A stretch of 64,000 nt of DNA from Varanus komodoensis (GCF_004798865.1 NW_025336347.1:17944289-18008288); one strand, 5' to 3'. Shown: positions 49,586-60,499, counted from the first letter of the stretch. Made by a program: numbers and translations. Notes: a model not told the origin generated them from the sequence alone.

Positions 49586-50149
49586 AATATAATATAATAA
49601 CAGCATGTTAAGGTCACACTGGATTGTGCCTTTGATGACTTTAAGCCCCCAAACTTGGAAGCTTGCTATCATACAATGCAGGGCAGAGGAGCAGTAGATG
49701 CAGTCTGATTCAGACATGGCAACAGATACAGTCTTTGCCTCCCTATATATTTTGTTAAGCAGGCTTTTTTGCTGACCCCTGCAATTCCCACAGAAATTGC
49801 CTGCAGAGGGAAGGAATTCTGGAGAGAACGCTTTAGAGATTTCAGGGTAGTTCGTATCAGAGCCTCTCCAATGTCTTCCCCTCCCCACACAACCCATTTT
49901 TTCTCTTTCCAAGGTCGAATTCCTGACGTCAGATGCCAGTCAGCACAGTTCCTTTTCCTGTAAGTCAGAGTGAATAATGCTATGGCCCCAGAAACACAAC
50001 ACAGAATAGGAATGGCTCTCACATTTTGGCATAAGTTGTCATGGGTTTGATGCGGGATTCTATGAATGTACTCAGCAAGGTAGTCATAGAGCTGGATCCT
50101 CCTTCCTCAGGCAAGTGAATAATATGATATGGAGACCTGCAGGCTTTAC

Positions 50150-50240
50150 TGTTTTCAGTGGCAGTTTATTTATTGCATACATATACTGCACCATAGCCCA
50201 CAGGGCCATCTGGGTGATGAACTAGTAGGGAACAAGTTTG
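50150..50240 (-). mobile_element. Possible LINE 3' tail
   Basis: The plus-strand text cagtttatttattgcatac followed by gggccatctgggtgatg resembles a reversed LINE tail; short and decayed. Confidence 0.4.
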
Positions 50241-50489
50241 GCTTAAATGCTTAAATTCAAAAGGTGTGGAGACACAGGAAGCCCACACAGAGCAGTTGTT
50301 CAGTCATATCTATGCTGTGCAACTAGAGCAAGTAGGGTAGTATCATCCATTAATACTGTCACAGAAAAATGTTATTACTGAGTTTCTGAACTGTGAAAGG
50401 CAAGTGCAAAGAAAAGATGAAGAAATGGAATACAGATATGCTGTAAGAGAAAAGTCAGAGGCTTTCCCTTTGAAGACTAGATAGGCCAA

Positions 50490-50725
50490 TTGCCATGGTG
50501 AGCACTATCATCCAAACCTGGCTACCGTGGGTTGTTTCAGCGTTAAACAATCCTCAAACATCTCATGCTTAACCCTCAAACAATACTTCCAACCAGGTGC
50601 AGATGATATGACAAACCATGGCAACCCACCACTGGGAGCTGAATATTCAAAACGGCCACTGGCATGAACCAAAACCCTCTATGGCTTTAATAAGCTACAG
50701 TGGGCTGCAGTGATCATGTGAACCA
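50490..50725. repeat. Unclassified dispersed repeat, third copy
   Basis: Words such as ctaccgtgggttgtttcagc, caaaccatggcaacccacca and tgatcatgtgaaccaagtg link it to 17.6 and 45.8 kb. It ends about 165 nt before the DIRS element. Confidence 0.4.
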
Positions 50726-50889
50726 AGTGAAGTTTTAAAATAGGAAAACTTCATTTAAAAGCTGTATGTATTTTTAATTAAAAGCTAAAGGTTACATTCT
50801 AACTGGCTGAAGAGTCTTTGTTAAACAAATGTTTCATGATGTTATATTGGACTTACCCATGTTTATAGAAATGCCTCTGAGTTCTGTCA

Positions 50890-51066
50890 GAAAAGCAGGT
50901 TGCTTACCTGTAGCTGATGTTCTTCGAGTGGCCATCTGTGCAGTCACACATATGGGGTGCTGCGCCTGCGCAGCGCCTTTGGCCGGAAGATTACAAGCTA
51001 ATGGTTTTTGGCGGGAAAGCTCCGCTCCCCCTCCCCCATGGCCATTTTGTTCAGTCTTTGACGACC
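50890..51066 (-). repeat. Left inverted terminal repeat of the DIRS element (its 3' end)
   Basis: Shares tttggccggaagattacaag, gctccccctcccccatgg and ccattttgttcagtctttg with the reverse complement of the right end (56,593-56,753). Starts gaaaagcaggttgcttacct. Confidence 0.88.
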
Positions 51067-51191
51067 AAACATATGCCCCCATGTGGAAAAAATATTCCTA
51101 CTGTAAACGATATCGGTACCAAGAAAAAATGGAATTGTTCGGTACTGACGAAAATGTCCACTCACCAACACCGAGCAGGGCCGGCAGGTGG

Positions 51192-51287
51192 GTTGTGTGA
51201 CTGCACAGATGGCCACTCGAAGAACATCAGTGACAGGTAAGCAACCTGCTTTTCTTCATCGTGGCCTCTGTGCATCACACATATGGG
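51192..51287 (-). repeat. Internal complementary region of the DIRS element
   Basis: The first part (gttgtgtgactgcacagatg through gtaagcaacctgctttt) is complementary to the outer left end at 50,890-50,953. The second part (cgtggcctctgtgcatcaca) is complementary to the outer right end at 56,720-56,753. The two complements sit side by side, which is the DIRS1 arrangement thought to template joining of the ends into a circle. Confidence 0.9.
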
Positions 51288-51376
51288 TAGATTAACAAGC
51301 TTACCATAATGGAGGAGGGAAGGTGTCCTCAATGGAGAACAGATGAAAGAACAGCTCTGCCGAAGGAGCAATCTTG

Positions 51377-53482
51377 TCAAGCCCAAACATCTAAACGATA
51401 ATGTTTGGCGAAAGTGCAAGGGTTTGCCCAAGTACCAGCTCGACATACATCGTCAATCGGGACTCCCAATGTGAAGGCAGATGAGACATCAACAGCCCTA
51501 GTCGAATGGCTTCGAGGAGCTGTGGGTAAGTCAATCTTAGCCAGTTGATAAGATAAAGTGATAGTATGTACTATCCACTTAGAAGGTCTCTGCGGAGTGA
51601 CAGAAGCGCCTTGATCTCTGGTAGCATATTTAACAAAAAGCCTATTTGAGCGCCGAACAGATTCCGTCCTAGATCTGTAGAAGGCTAAGCAGCACCGAAC
51701 GTCAAGTGAGTGCAACGATCTTTCTAACGGAGTCGACGAAAACGGAAAGAAGGCAGGTAAAATAATATCTTGTCCCATATGAAAAGGTGTGGACACCTTA
51801 GGGAGAAAGGATGGATCAAGCCGCAGGACGACATTTTCTCCGTGAAAATTTAGGTAAGGAGGGTCTATGCGGAGAGCGCAGAGCTCACTGGCCCTTCGGG
51901 CTGAGGTAACCACCACTAGAAACGCTGTCTTCCATGAAACAAGACGTAAATCAACTGTTGCCAATGGTTCGAAAGGAGCTCTTGTAAGCGCTTGCAAAAC
52001 AACAGAGGGACTCCAGGTAGGCATTACTGGCCTGATTGATGGATTGAGATTATAAAGACCCTTAAGAAACCTCTTAATAGTAGGTTGAGAGAAGATGGGT
52101 GATCCTTCCACCATGCCACGACGATAGGCGATTGCCGCCGTATATACTTTAATTGAAGATGGTTTCAGTCCAGAGTGGTGCAGTTCTAATAGGAACTGAA
52201 GAATTTGATGTATCGATGATGTAAATGGAGAGAACGAACGAGACTCGGCAAAGGTGGAAAATCGTCTCCATTTAGCCGCGTAGGACTTCCGTGTAGATGG
52301 CTTTAAAGCGGAATCAAGGATGTGTCGAATATCCGGATGAAAGGTTGTCAGATTCGGTGGAACAATCGTTGGATCCAACAGTGCTGGTGGATCAAAAGAG
52401 GAAGCAGCGCCGACCCCAGCAGATTCGAAGGCCCTGAACACAGCGGATTTGAAGGCAGGATTCAAACCACTTGAAGTTGCCGTCGATACAGATGGGGCAA
52501 AGTTAGCTATCAGATTCGCCACGCTGTTAGGTTCAACGATACTACATCTGAATGGCGAAGTGTGCCGTCCTGTTGGGTTATGAGGTATGGAAGCAGTGGA
52601 AGATGAAGGTATTCCCCGTGAGATGTCGAGCAATGTGGCAAACCAATGTTGGCATGGCCACCAAGGGGTAATTCGTATCCCCAAGGCCCGATCGTATACT
52701 ATCTTTGCTATTACTCTCATCACAAGAGGAATCGGCGGGAAGGCGTAAAAGTTCAGGTTGTTCCATGGGATCATGAAGGCGTCCCCTAGGGATCCGTACC
52801 CGATTCCCGCTCTCAAATAGAAAGCGTCGCACACCTTGTTCTGTTGGGTGGCGAACAAGTCCATGTCGGGGAACCCCCAGTGATGAAAAAGATTGTCGCG
52901 TGTCTGAGGATCTAGCTCCCATTCGTGAGAGATGAACATGCGCCTGCTGAGGAGGTCCGCTTCCACATTGTCCGTACCAGCCAAATGGATGGCCATTAGT
53001 GTAATGTCTCTCGAAATGCACCTGTCCCAAATCTGCATAGAAAGTCTGGCCAGAGTCGGGGACTTCATTCCGCCTTGTTTGTTCAGATAAAAGATGGTGG
53101 CTATGTTGTCCGACATTATCTGAACGACCCGATGTTGGAGAACATCCTCAAAAGAACATAGGGCTTTGAATACCGCCAACAGCTCCAGGAAGTTGATATG
53201 ATTCGTGGATTCCTGATGAGTCCACGTGCCCTGGGTATATAGGCCGGGGCATACTGCTCCCCAGCCCAGAAGAGACGCGTCGGTACCAAGGGTTATCGAT
53301 GGGCATCGGGGCCTGAAAGGAACCCCAACAGTCAGATTGGCCGGGACCGACCACCATAGCAGAGAATGGAGCACCGAGGATGGGATTCGAAGCAACTTCG
53401 ACGGTGGGTCTCTCTGTGGGTGGAACATCTTGTTGAGAAATAGTTGTAAAAGACGAAGTCGAAGTCTGGCGTGTGGCACCAC
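51377..53482 (-). CDS. DIRS RNase H, methyltransferase-like region and tyrosine recombinase (transposon ORF)
   Basis: A 701-codon open frame of the retrotransposon. Residues 60-180 are RNase H (GTDASLLGWG at 66-75, NFLELLAVFKAL at 97-108, NVEADLLSR at 172-180). Residues 190-290 carry DLFATQQN, the PWNNLNFYAFPPIPL stretch and ITPWWP, a region that in DIRS families is assigned to a Dam-like methyltransferase domain. Residues about 385-701 are a phage-integrase-type tyrosine recombinase, with the arginine in TSARRASEL (near 529), SHSTR (658-662) and the nucleophile tyrosine in KHYRLD (695). The first methionine is arbitrary, because the frame continues the pol polyprotein. The product would be a nuclear recombinase that inserts circular cDNA. 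Not a host gene. Confidence 0.92.
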   Translation of the reverse strand: MVPHARLRLRLLQLFLNKMFHPQRDPPSKLLRIPSSVLHSLLWWSVPANLTVGVPFRPRCPSITLGTDASLLGWGAVCPGLYTQGTWTHQESTNHINFLELLAVFKALCSFEDVLQHRVVQIMSDNIATIFYLNKQGGMKSPTLARLSMQIWDRCISRDITLMAIHLAGTDNVEADLLSRRMFISHEWELDPQTRDNLFHHWGFPDMDLFATQQNKVCDAFYLRAGIGYGSLGDAFMIPWNNLNFYAFPPIPLVMRVIAKIVYDRALGIRITPWWPCQHWFATLLDISRGIPSSSTASIPHNPTGRHTSPFRCSIVEPNSVANLIANFAPSVSTATSSGLNPAFKSAVFRAFESAGVGAASSFDPPALLDPTIVPPNLTTFHPDIRHILDSALKPSTRKSYAAKWRRFSTFAESRSFSPFTSSIHQILQFLLELHHSGLKPSSIKVYTAAIAYRRGMVEGSPIFSQPTIKRFLKGLYNLNPSIRPVMPTWSPSVVLQALTRAPFEPLATVDLRLVSWKTAFLVVVTSARRASELCALRIDPPYLNFHGENVVLRLDPSFLPKVSTPFHMGQDIILPAFFPFSSTPLERSLHSLDVRCCLAFYRSRTESVRRSNRLFVKYATRDQGASVTPQRPSKWIVHTITLSYQLAKIDLPTAPRSHSTRAVDVSSAFTLGVPIDDVCRAGTWANPCTFAKHYRLDVWA

Positions 53483-53526
53483 AGCAACGAAGGAAGCCGT
53501 ATGTCCCAGAAGCCTCTAGATGGACT

Positions 53527-54301
53527 TCACTGGAACCGTCCCGTCTCGTCACATTTGATGGATGTGGCGAGCGAGAGTCTGTTGTCTGTCCTGAGGAAGG
53601 AAGGCTTTTTACAGCATCGAATCCAAATGGGCTCCAATGAATGTAAGTGTCTGCATCGGAAGGAGAGAAGATTTCTCAGTATTAACGCATAGGCCCAGAT
53701 CATCCAATAAGGCACAGGTTGTACAGATGGATGTGAGGAGTCCTTCCTTAGACCAGGACACCAGGAACCAGTCATCAAGGTAAGGATAAACTTATATGCC
53801 TTGGAGGCATAAGAAAGCGCAGACAGGGGCCATGCATTTGGTGAACACTCTCGGAGCGGTGGCCAGACCGAAGGGTAGAACCATAAATTTGCATAAATCG
53901 GGTGCAACAGCAAAGCGAAGGAAATGCCTATAACTGGGGTGAATAGAAATATGAAAATAGGCGTCCTTCAAGTCCAATGAGACGAACCAATCCTCTTTCC
54001 TTAGCAGCGGCAAAATATTTTGAAGGGTGGTCATTCGAAACTTTTTTGTCACGATAAATAGATTCAGAGTATGTAAGTCCAAAATCGGATGTAGACCACC
54101 ATCCCGCTTCGGGACCATAAAATATCTGGAGTAGAATCCATGGAGTCCGTCATGTGGAGTTACTTGACAAATCGCTCCTTTACAAAGAAGTTGTTGTATT
54201 TCATCGAGCAATACCGGCGAGCATGATGTAAACCGGATCGGACTTGATGGAGGAACGATGTCAAATTCTATCCGATAGCCGTGCTGTATGATTATACCCA
54301 C
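53527..54301 (-). pseudogene. DIRS reverse transcriptase region
   Basis: Shows MVPKRDGGLHPILDLHTLN, FVSLDLKDAYFHISIHPSY and FMVLPFGLATAPRVFTK, the successive blocks of a DIRS/gypsy-type reverse transcriptase, and an LDDW box near 53,775. The region is interrupted and is treated as a fossil. Confidence 0.88.
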
Positions 54302-54408
54302 CGGTCAGATGTGATGGACTCCCAAATGGGGAGTCGGCTTCTCAGCCAGTCCCCAGATGAGAGGGGGGTGGGTATGGAAGGGGTCAGAGGAATGGTTCGC
54401 CAGTCCCG

Positions 54409-56363
54409 TCAACGCTGCCTCCTATCTCCGTCATAACGGCGATGGCCCTGTTGATAACGTTGCTGGGGCTGTTGACGGCGGCGTTGCTGTGGCCGGTGCT
54501 GGGGCTGTTGCCTAGGCTGATAAGATTGTCTATAGGATGGACGGGTCCATGCCCACTTACGCCTAGGTTGAGTATGGAGCTCCATCCATTGGGCCGTCAC
54601 GTGGGATGCAAGGAGTTTTTTCAGCTTGTGGTCAGTCCTGGAATGGAAAAGCCCGGACCCATCAAAGGGCATTTCCTCAATTCGCCACTTACTCTCCTCT
54701 GGAAAGTTGGAACTCCTTAACCAGGCATGTCTGCGGAGAGACAGCACTGACCAAGGCTCTTAAGTCAGTGTCCAACATGATGCCTGGCTGTGGACAACTG
54801 CTGGATGGCGAACTGCATCGCCTCCTTTATCAGAACCTTTGCCAGATCACCCTGGTGGTCCAGGAGGGTCGAGATGACGTTGTGGAGGCATTGCATGATG
54901 AAGTATTGGTACCTCGCCAACATTGCCTTGTAGTTGGAAATACGCAGTCCCAGGCCTGAGGCTGCGTAGACTCTCCTGGCCAGGGAGTCGATCTTATGTC
55001 CCTCTTTGTCCCTCGGTGCGATGTGGCCTCTTGCCTCTCTACCCTGGGAGGACTCCACCACAACCGAGTTCGGCTTGGGGTGGCGGAGGAGGAAAGGAAT
55101 GTCCTCCTCCCAAACCTGGTACATGGATTCGTACCTCCGAGACGTGGGTTGAGGGTGAGAAGGCAAGTCCCAGGGTTGCGTCATAGCCTGTTGTAAGGTG
55201 GTAATCAACGGCAGGGCGAGTGAGGTGGACTGCTCCCCGCGGATGACATCATAAAACTTGTCGGTAGAAGGTCCCGGACACTGGATGTTGTCGATGTCAA
55301 GGGACTGGACAAGACGGGACATCAGCTCCATGAAGGAGACGTGGGACTTGTCAGGTGACACAGGGCCCTGGGAGGTCACAGCGACATCAGGAGAGGTTGA
55401 ATCAACCTCCGAGTTGTCGGAGTCCACACCATAAAACAGAGGGGCCGAAGATGAGGAATCCACTGGAGAGACGGACCGGCTGCTTTCATCCCGAGGAGGT
55501 ATCGGGGATGCATGCCTCAGACCCGAGGACAGTGGACGGTCACGGGAAGGTGGTGAAGACCGACCCCTAGGTACGGGATAGTACCCAACAGAGTGTGGTT
55601 CACCCCAGGACAGATAGTAGGAGTGGTGCCATCCCTCGGATCGCTGTTTCATCGAGTGACTCCTTCGGCTCCTAGGCGGGGACATCTCCACATCTGCCTC
55701 CATTGTAGCTGTGGGCATAGGTGTGGGCGACCTAGCCCTGGGGGGGAGAGTCTTGAATTTCCCCATCAGAAATTGACCCCCACTGAAGAGTTGGAAGCGG
55801 CTCAAAGGGAAGGTCAGCCACAGGTCGAGGGGACCCTTGAGGGGTGACCCTCATAGCCGCCTGGAGCAGCGGATCGGGTGGAGTCGGTACAGTGACTGCC
55901 GCCGGTACCGAGGGGGCCATCAAACCCAAATCACGGTGTCGAGCGCGCTTCGTGTCCTTCAACTTCTGCGTCGGTTTCGGAGACTTCTCCTTCCTGGCTT
56001 TCTTTGCTGATTTATCAGAGTCAGCATGCTTACGCTTCTCACACTTTTTCTTCGGAGAAGCAGGTGGAGCCCCCATGGTAGACGCGCCTTCCTCTGAAGG
56101 GCGTGAGGGCGGAGCCACTGTAGCAGAGCCAGGCCTCGGAGCAACGACGAGTGGGTCAGACTGCATGAGAGCCCGATCCTACAGGAGCCTCCGCAGGCGG
56201 TCTCACAGTTTTTCCTGGCCTGCTTAGAGAAGGCCAGGCAGTGAGAACATTTGTCAGTTCTATGCCCCTCCCTCAAGTAGAGGAGGCATAGGTCATGCGG
56301 GTCGGTCGGAGACATCTTCGACCCGCATTCCGCACATTTGTGGAAAGCCACTCGCTGCGCCAT
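54409..56363 (-). pseudogene. DIRS gag region
   Basis: The N-terminal piece (near 56,363) has KCAECGSKMSPTDPHDLCLL and KCSHCLAFSKQARKNCE, a Cys-rich zinc-binding-like motif found at the start of DIRS gag proteins. It is followed by Lys-rich and Pro/Ser-rich stretches, then a C-terminal part with SRFQLFSGGQF and a glutamine/arginine-rich tail (54,409-54,480). Interrupted; fossil. The long opposite-strand frames here are shadows. Confidence 0.78.
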
Positions 56364-56592
56364 CGTAAGAAACAGTGCAGAGGGTAAGAATGTATTTTTG
56401 GTTTTGTTTTGTTTTTTTATAGAAGATCAAAAGAGAAGGTAGAACGATAGAGAACTATAAAACTAAGAAGAACTATAAGAACTAACAAGAACTAACAGGG
56501 GTACAACTGGGAGAATAATCGAGAACAAGAACAAGCTAGACGAGCAATGGTCAGAGCGATAGCGAAAGTGGCACGAGGCACAGTGAACGGCG

Positions 56593-56753
56593 GTCGCAAA
56601 GACTGAACAAAATGGCGGACGCTCCGCTCTTTATAGGCCATGGGGGAGGGGGAGCAGAGCTTTCTCGCCAAAAACCGTTAGCTTGTAATCTTCCGGCCAA
56701 AGGCACTGCGCAGATGCAGCACCCCATGTGTGATGCACAGAGGCCACGACGAA
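56593..56753 (-). repeat. Right inverted terminal repeat of the DIRS element (its 5' end)
   Basis: Inverted copy of the left repeat, with aacaaaatgg, the (g)-rich gggggagggggagcagagct and cttgtaatcttccggccaaa in common. Ends gaggccacgacgaa. It holds a TATA-like box at its inner part. Confidence 0.88.
56630..56635 (-). promoter_or_regulatory. TATA-like box in the DIRS 5' terminal repeat
   Basis: The minus strand reads ggcctataaagagcgg. It lies upstream of gag in the direction of transcription, so it could be the element's core promoter. Inferred from sequence only. Confidence 0.4.
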
Positions 56754-57267
56754 AAATTACCACTAAGTATACACAGGATTTTAGTCTTTGAAGCAAAAGG
56801 CCTGACATGGCTTTCCTCCAGACAGCAACAGCTCTGTCTGAGCAGAGTTGAGAGCCCCTTGGGTCAGCAGGAGGAAAAAACGCAATTGTCCCTCGCTCTG
56901 CAACCCCAGTGTCACCTCTCAAACTGTTTGCAGGTCCCCCAGCAACCTGGGTCACATTTTCATGTAGGACAGGGACCTACAGGAGTCAAAAATACCAAAG
57001 ATCACCTCCTGTCCTATTCACCAGCAAAAATTCTGCCAAATTGAACCCTTCCCAGGACAGAAACGCTTCACCCAGACTGTGGTTCAAGTTAAAAGAGCAT
57101 AGCTGGGAGTTAGGCAGTATATTACACTTAAGCCAGCCAATTTCTCCAAGCCACCCACTTTTGAACAAGGACTTTTTTAAAAAAAATAAATGTTTTGGAT
57201 TTATGGAAGTATTCAGCTCTGACAATTCATATACATATATGTTGTCTCTCCAAAATTTAGATTTTCT
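56754..57267. other. Sequence between the DIRS element and a LINE
   Basis: No gene or named repeat; pyrimidine/purine-mixed intronic text. Confidence 0.4.
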
Positions 57268-58196
57268 CTCTTATTTATTTATTTTATTTAATTTTAAACA
57301 TTCATATGCCATCCTTCATGTATAACATCTCAGGATATCTAACATCATTAAACTCAGAATCCAATAAAAACAATCAATACAGCAATACAATAACACAATA
57401 TATAACCAATAAAAATAAATCAAATCAAGAGCTGTTAAAACCACTAAAATACTAATTTTTAAAACAACACTTAAATAAAAAGGTTTTGACCTGGAGCCAA
57501 AAAGAATATAGGCTCGGTGCCAGGCAAACTTCTCTGGGGAGCACATTCCACAATATGGGCGCCACCGCAGAGAAAGCCCTACTCCAAGTAGATGTCCTTT
57601 TAACCTCCTTCAGGGAGGGTTCCTGGAGAAGAGTCTTTCCCACAGATCTTAAGGGGCATGAAGGTGTATAAGGAAGGAGATGTTCCTTCAGGTATCCTGG
57701 TCCCAAGCCGTTTAGGGCTTTATAGGTCAAAACCAGCACCCTGAATTGGACCCGGACTTCAACTGGAAGCCAGTGGAGCTGGTAGAGGACCAGCATTATA
57801 TGAAAATAACGACTGGTCCCCATCAGCAGTCTGGCAGCTCTATTTTGTATCAGCCGAAGTATCCGGACCGTTTTCAAGGGCAGCCCCACGTAGAGCGCAT
57901 TGCAGTAATCCAACCGGGAAGTTACCAGAGCATGTACCACCATTGCTAGGCAGTGCTTGTCCAGGTAACAATGCAGCTGATGGACCAGCCAAAGCTGTAG
58001 GAAAGCACTCTTTGCCACTGCCACCACCTGGGTTTCCAGTGACAGCTCCAGATCAAGGAGTACCCCCAAGCTGCAGACCTTGTCCTTTAGAGTTAGTGCT
58101 ACTTTGTCCAGGACAAGGTCAAAATCACTTACCTGAAAACCCGAACAGCCCACCAACAGAACTTCCGACTTATCTGGAATTAGGCTCAGTTTATCT
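57268..58196 (-). mobile_element. CR1/L2-superfamily LINE, well-preserved 3' half
   Basis: An open 234-codon stretch (57,452-58,156) encodes KDKVCSLGVLLDLELSLETQ, HALVTSRLDYCNALYVGLPL, RVLVLTYKALNGLGPGYLKE and SAVAPILWNVLPREV. These run from the end of the RT domain to the ORF2 C-terminus. The plus-strand text begins with the reversed tail (tcttatttatttattttatt). 5' truncated, little decayed, so young relative to most LINE pieces here. Confidence 0.9.
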
Positions 58197-59664
58197 TAGG
58201 CATTAAGAGCATAGCGTATCTGTTTAGAATGCATAATTGGAACAGATTTTTCTGTTATGGTGGCTACTGGAGGTGGAAACAAATAATCCTCAATAAAGAA
58301 GCTTAGATGCCCAAAATAATGGCTCCATAGCCAATTCTGATTAAAATCAAGACATCTCAGTGGAGCTTTCCTAATCAATCGAGCAGAGAATGTTGGTTAC
58401 TTAGCTGGGAAAAAACAAAGCAGACTTTAGTTTATGAACACATGCCCCCCCACACAAAAAAACTCCCTGACTTTAAGGTGCCAGAATATTCTTCCAAAAA
58501 TCGGTCAGTATTTGAACTTCTGCAATAACACTTTTGCAGAAATTAAATAAGCATGTTTCTGGCCAACTTGCACACTGCACTGATTTCTGGGGGTATCAGA
58601 GATACACTGGGAGGCTCACCTGTTTCAAAGTAAAAAAAATAAATAAATTTTATTTTAAAATAGGATCAATATTCTATTTATTATTTTTGCAGACTATTAA
58701 CATAGTGAATACTACAGTGAAACACTTTTGGGTAATGTCCTGACAATCCTTAGTTTAATTTACACTTGTTGGGCCATTAACTGTTACTCATTTCAAAATG
58801 AGCATTAAGAATTGTGTAACAAAGAAAAAACATATTAGATCACCAGTATACATAAGATTTTATCATTCAAGTCATTTCAAGCAATTACAAAATAAAAATT
58901 GCAAATGATAAGGGTCACTGCTGCTGAAAATTTACTGTCACCTTCATATTCAAAGTAAGGAAAATAATCACTACTGAGAAGGAACAAATACCAATATCAT
59001 GAAGCAAACACAGCATATATTTATATAACTGTTTGATGAAATAAAGACTGGTTTTATCTGTGTAATTTGTTGGCATTTATCCAAACTTGGGGGGATTCAA
59101 TATTCATATTTTCTGTCTGTCTATCTCTCTATATAGCTCCTTATTAATACTTCCTATGTGTTGTTCAGGGCAAATAAAGATGCAAGTCTAAGCACCCCTG
59201 GGAATATTCCCACTGAAGTTATATATAGGTCCATTTTCCATGTAATGTAACTCACAGTTTAATGCTATAAGAACTGGCATGTTCATATGACCACAGACTA
59301 CTCTGGCCCAAGGACAGATTTAAAAAATATGGAATACACCATTTCACAGATGTCAAAGAAGTTTGGTGTGCCGGTTACATAAATCTTAAAGAACAGACAG
59401 TGTGTACATTGTAATTAATATTTAGTTCTCTGTATTTAATACAATAAAATTAGCTGTGCACTTTTAAAAAGTTGTATACTAAGACTAAACACAATGGGGT
59501 GAAGCAAGCTACTGCACTGTTTCCAAATATTTGTTTGAGTAGCATACAGCTGACCAATATTTGATCAACTAATGAGACTGAAAAAATTCTGATCTACTCC
59601 ATTATTTCATATTTGCAATTTGTTGAAATATCTTCAGCCCATCTTTCTGGGCTAAAGAATCTTG
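58197..59664. other. AT-rich intronic sequence
   Basis: No repeat family or exon recognised. Confidence 0.4.
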
Positions 59665-59763
59665 TACATGGTAGGCATGTCATGAGCAGAGCTAGCTGGA
59701 GCCAGGGGTCAGACTAGATGGCCTGAGAGACCCCTTCTGACTCACTCAGTTTCTATGTTTCTG
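59665..59763 (+). mobile_element. CR1 LINE 3' end
   Basis: Contains ggtaggcatgtcatgagcag, gggtcagactagatggcctg and gaccccttctgactcactca, ending ttctatgtttctg. Same subfamily as 5.85 and 41.6 kb. Confidence 0.82.
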
Positions 59764-60214
59764 CTTCTAAAAGGACTTCCAAGAGATGTAACAAGTAATA
59801 AATAACATGTGACTGTCCTAGAATCTGTCTGGATATGGAGCAGTATCAAAATATTATAAATAAATGTCTGACACACAAATAATCAGCAAAAGCAATTATC
59901 CTTGTTATCTTTGTTAACCGTTTAAATAACAGTTTCACACACAAAACACAATGGAGGCATGCATTTAAGGCTCCTTCAGGCAGACTGTACACCTAACCAA
60001 CTTCACATTAATGTTTCATAAAAATGTCTTAATTCTATAGGTAAACAACATTTTAAAGGCCATGGGTCACCTGTCAGCCAAAAGCCCCTATCCCAAAAGT
60101 GACTGACAAAACACAGTGAACTGATGCAATGGCGTCCATTCGAACTTAATGCAGCAACACAGAACCCAGCGGTGTTACCTTGGGAATCTTTATGAGCTTA
60201 TTAGTACCCTGACA
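59764..60214. other. Intronic sequence, nothing recognised
   Basis: No repeat or exon identified. Confidence 0.4.
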
Positions 60215-60440
60215 TTACATCTCTATCCCATCTTTTTCTCCTTGCAAGGAACCAAGGCAGTTTACATAATCCTCTCCATTTTATCTTCACAACTATTCTG
60301 TGAGGTAGCTTAACCTAAGAGTTAATGACTGGTCCAAAGTCACCCAACGAGCTTTACTGCTGAGAGGGGACAAGAACCCAAATCTCCCCAGTCCCAGTCC
60401 AGCACTCTTAACCCAGAAACCACATGGACTCTCACAATTA
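60215..60440 (-). mobile_element. Sauria SINE, near full length
   Basis: Reversed tail (tctctatcccatctttttct), ccattttatcttcacaacta, gtgaggtagcttaacctaag, gtccaaagtcacccaacgag, and the head ccagcactcttaacccaga. Clear antisense copy. Confidence 0.87.
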
Positions 60441-60499
60441 TCACATTAAGAGATCTTTAAATGAAAACAGTGAAGAGATTAAGTAACTCTAATTTGAAG

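Larger units (their letters stand above)
50890..56753 (-). mobile_element. DIRS1-like tyrosine-recombinase retrotransposon with complete family layout
   Basis: About 5.86 kb, read on the minus strand in this order: terminal repeat, gag region with a Cys-rich N-terminus, reverse transcriptase, RNase H, methyltransferase-like region, tyrosine recombinase, internal complementary region, inverted terminal repeat. DIRS1 elements integrate with a recombinase rather than a DDE integrase and make no target duplication; none is seen. The recombinase half is an open 701-codon frame. The gag and RT part has roughly three to five interruptions, so this copy is a fossil, though a recent one. It lies in the same orientation as the presumed host gene, inside its intron. 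Confidence 0.92.

Noticed and set aside
54442-56227. Plus-strand frames of 90-130 codons across the DIRS gag region
   Set aside because: Antisense shadows of the gag reading frames; no motifs of their own.
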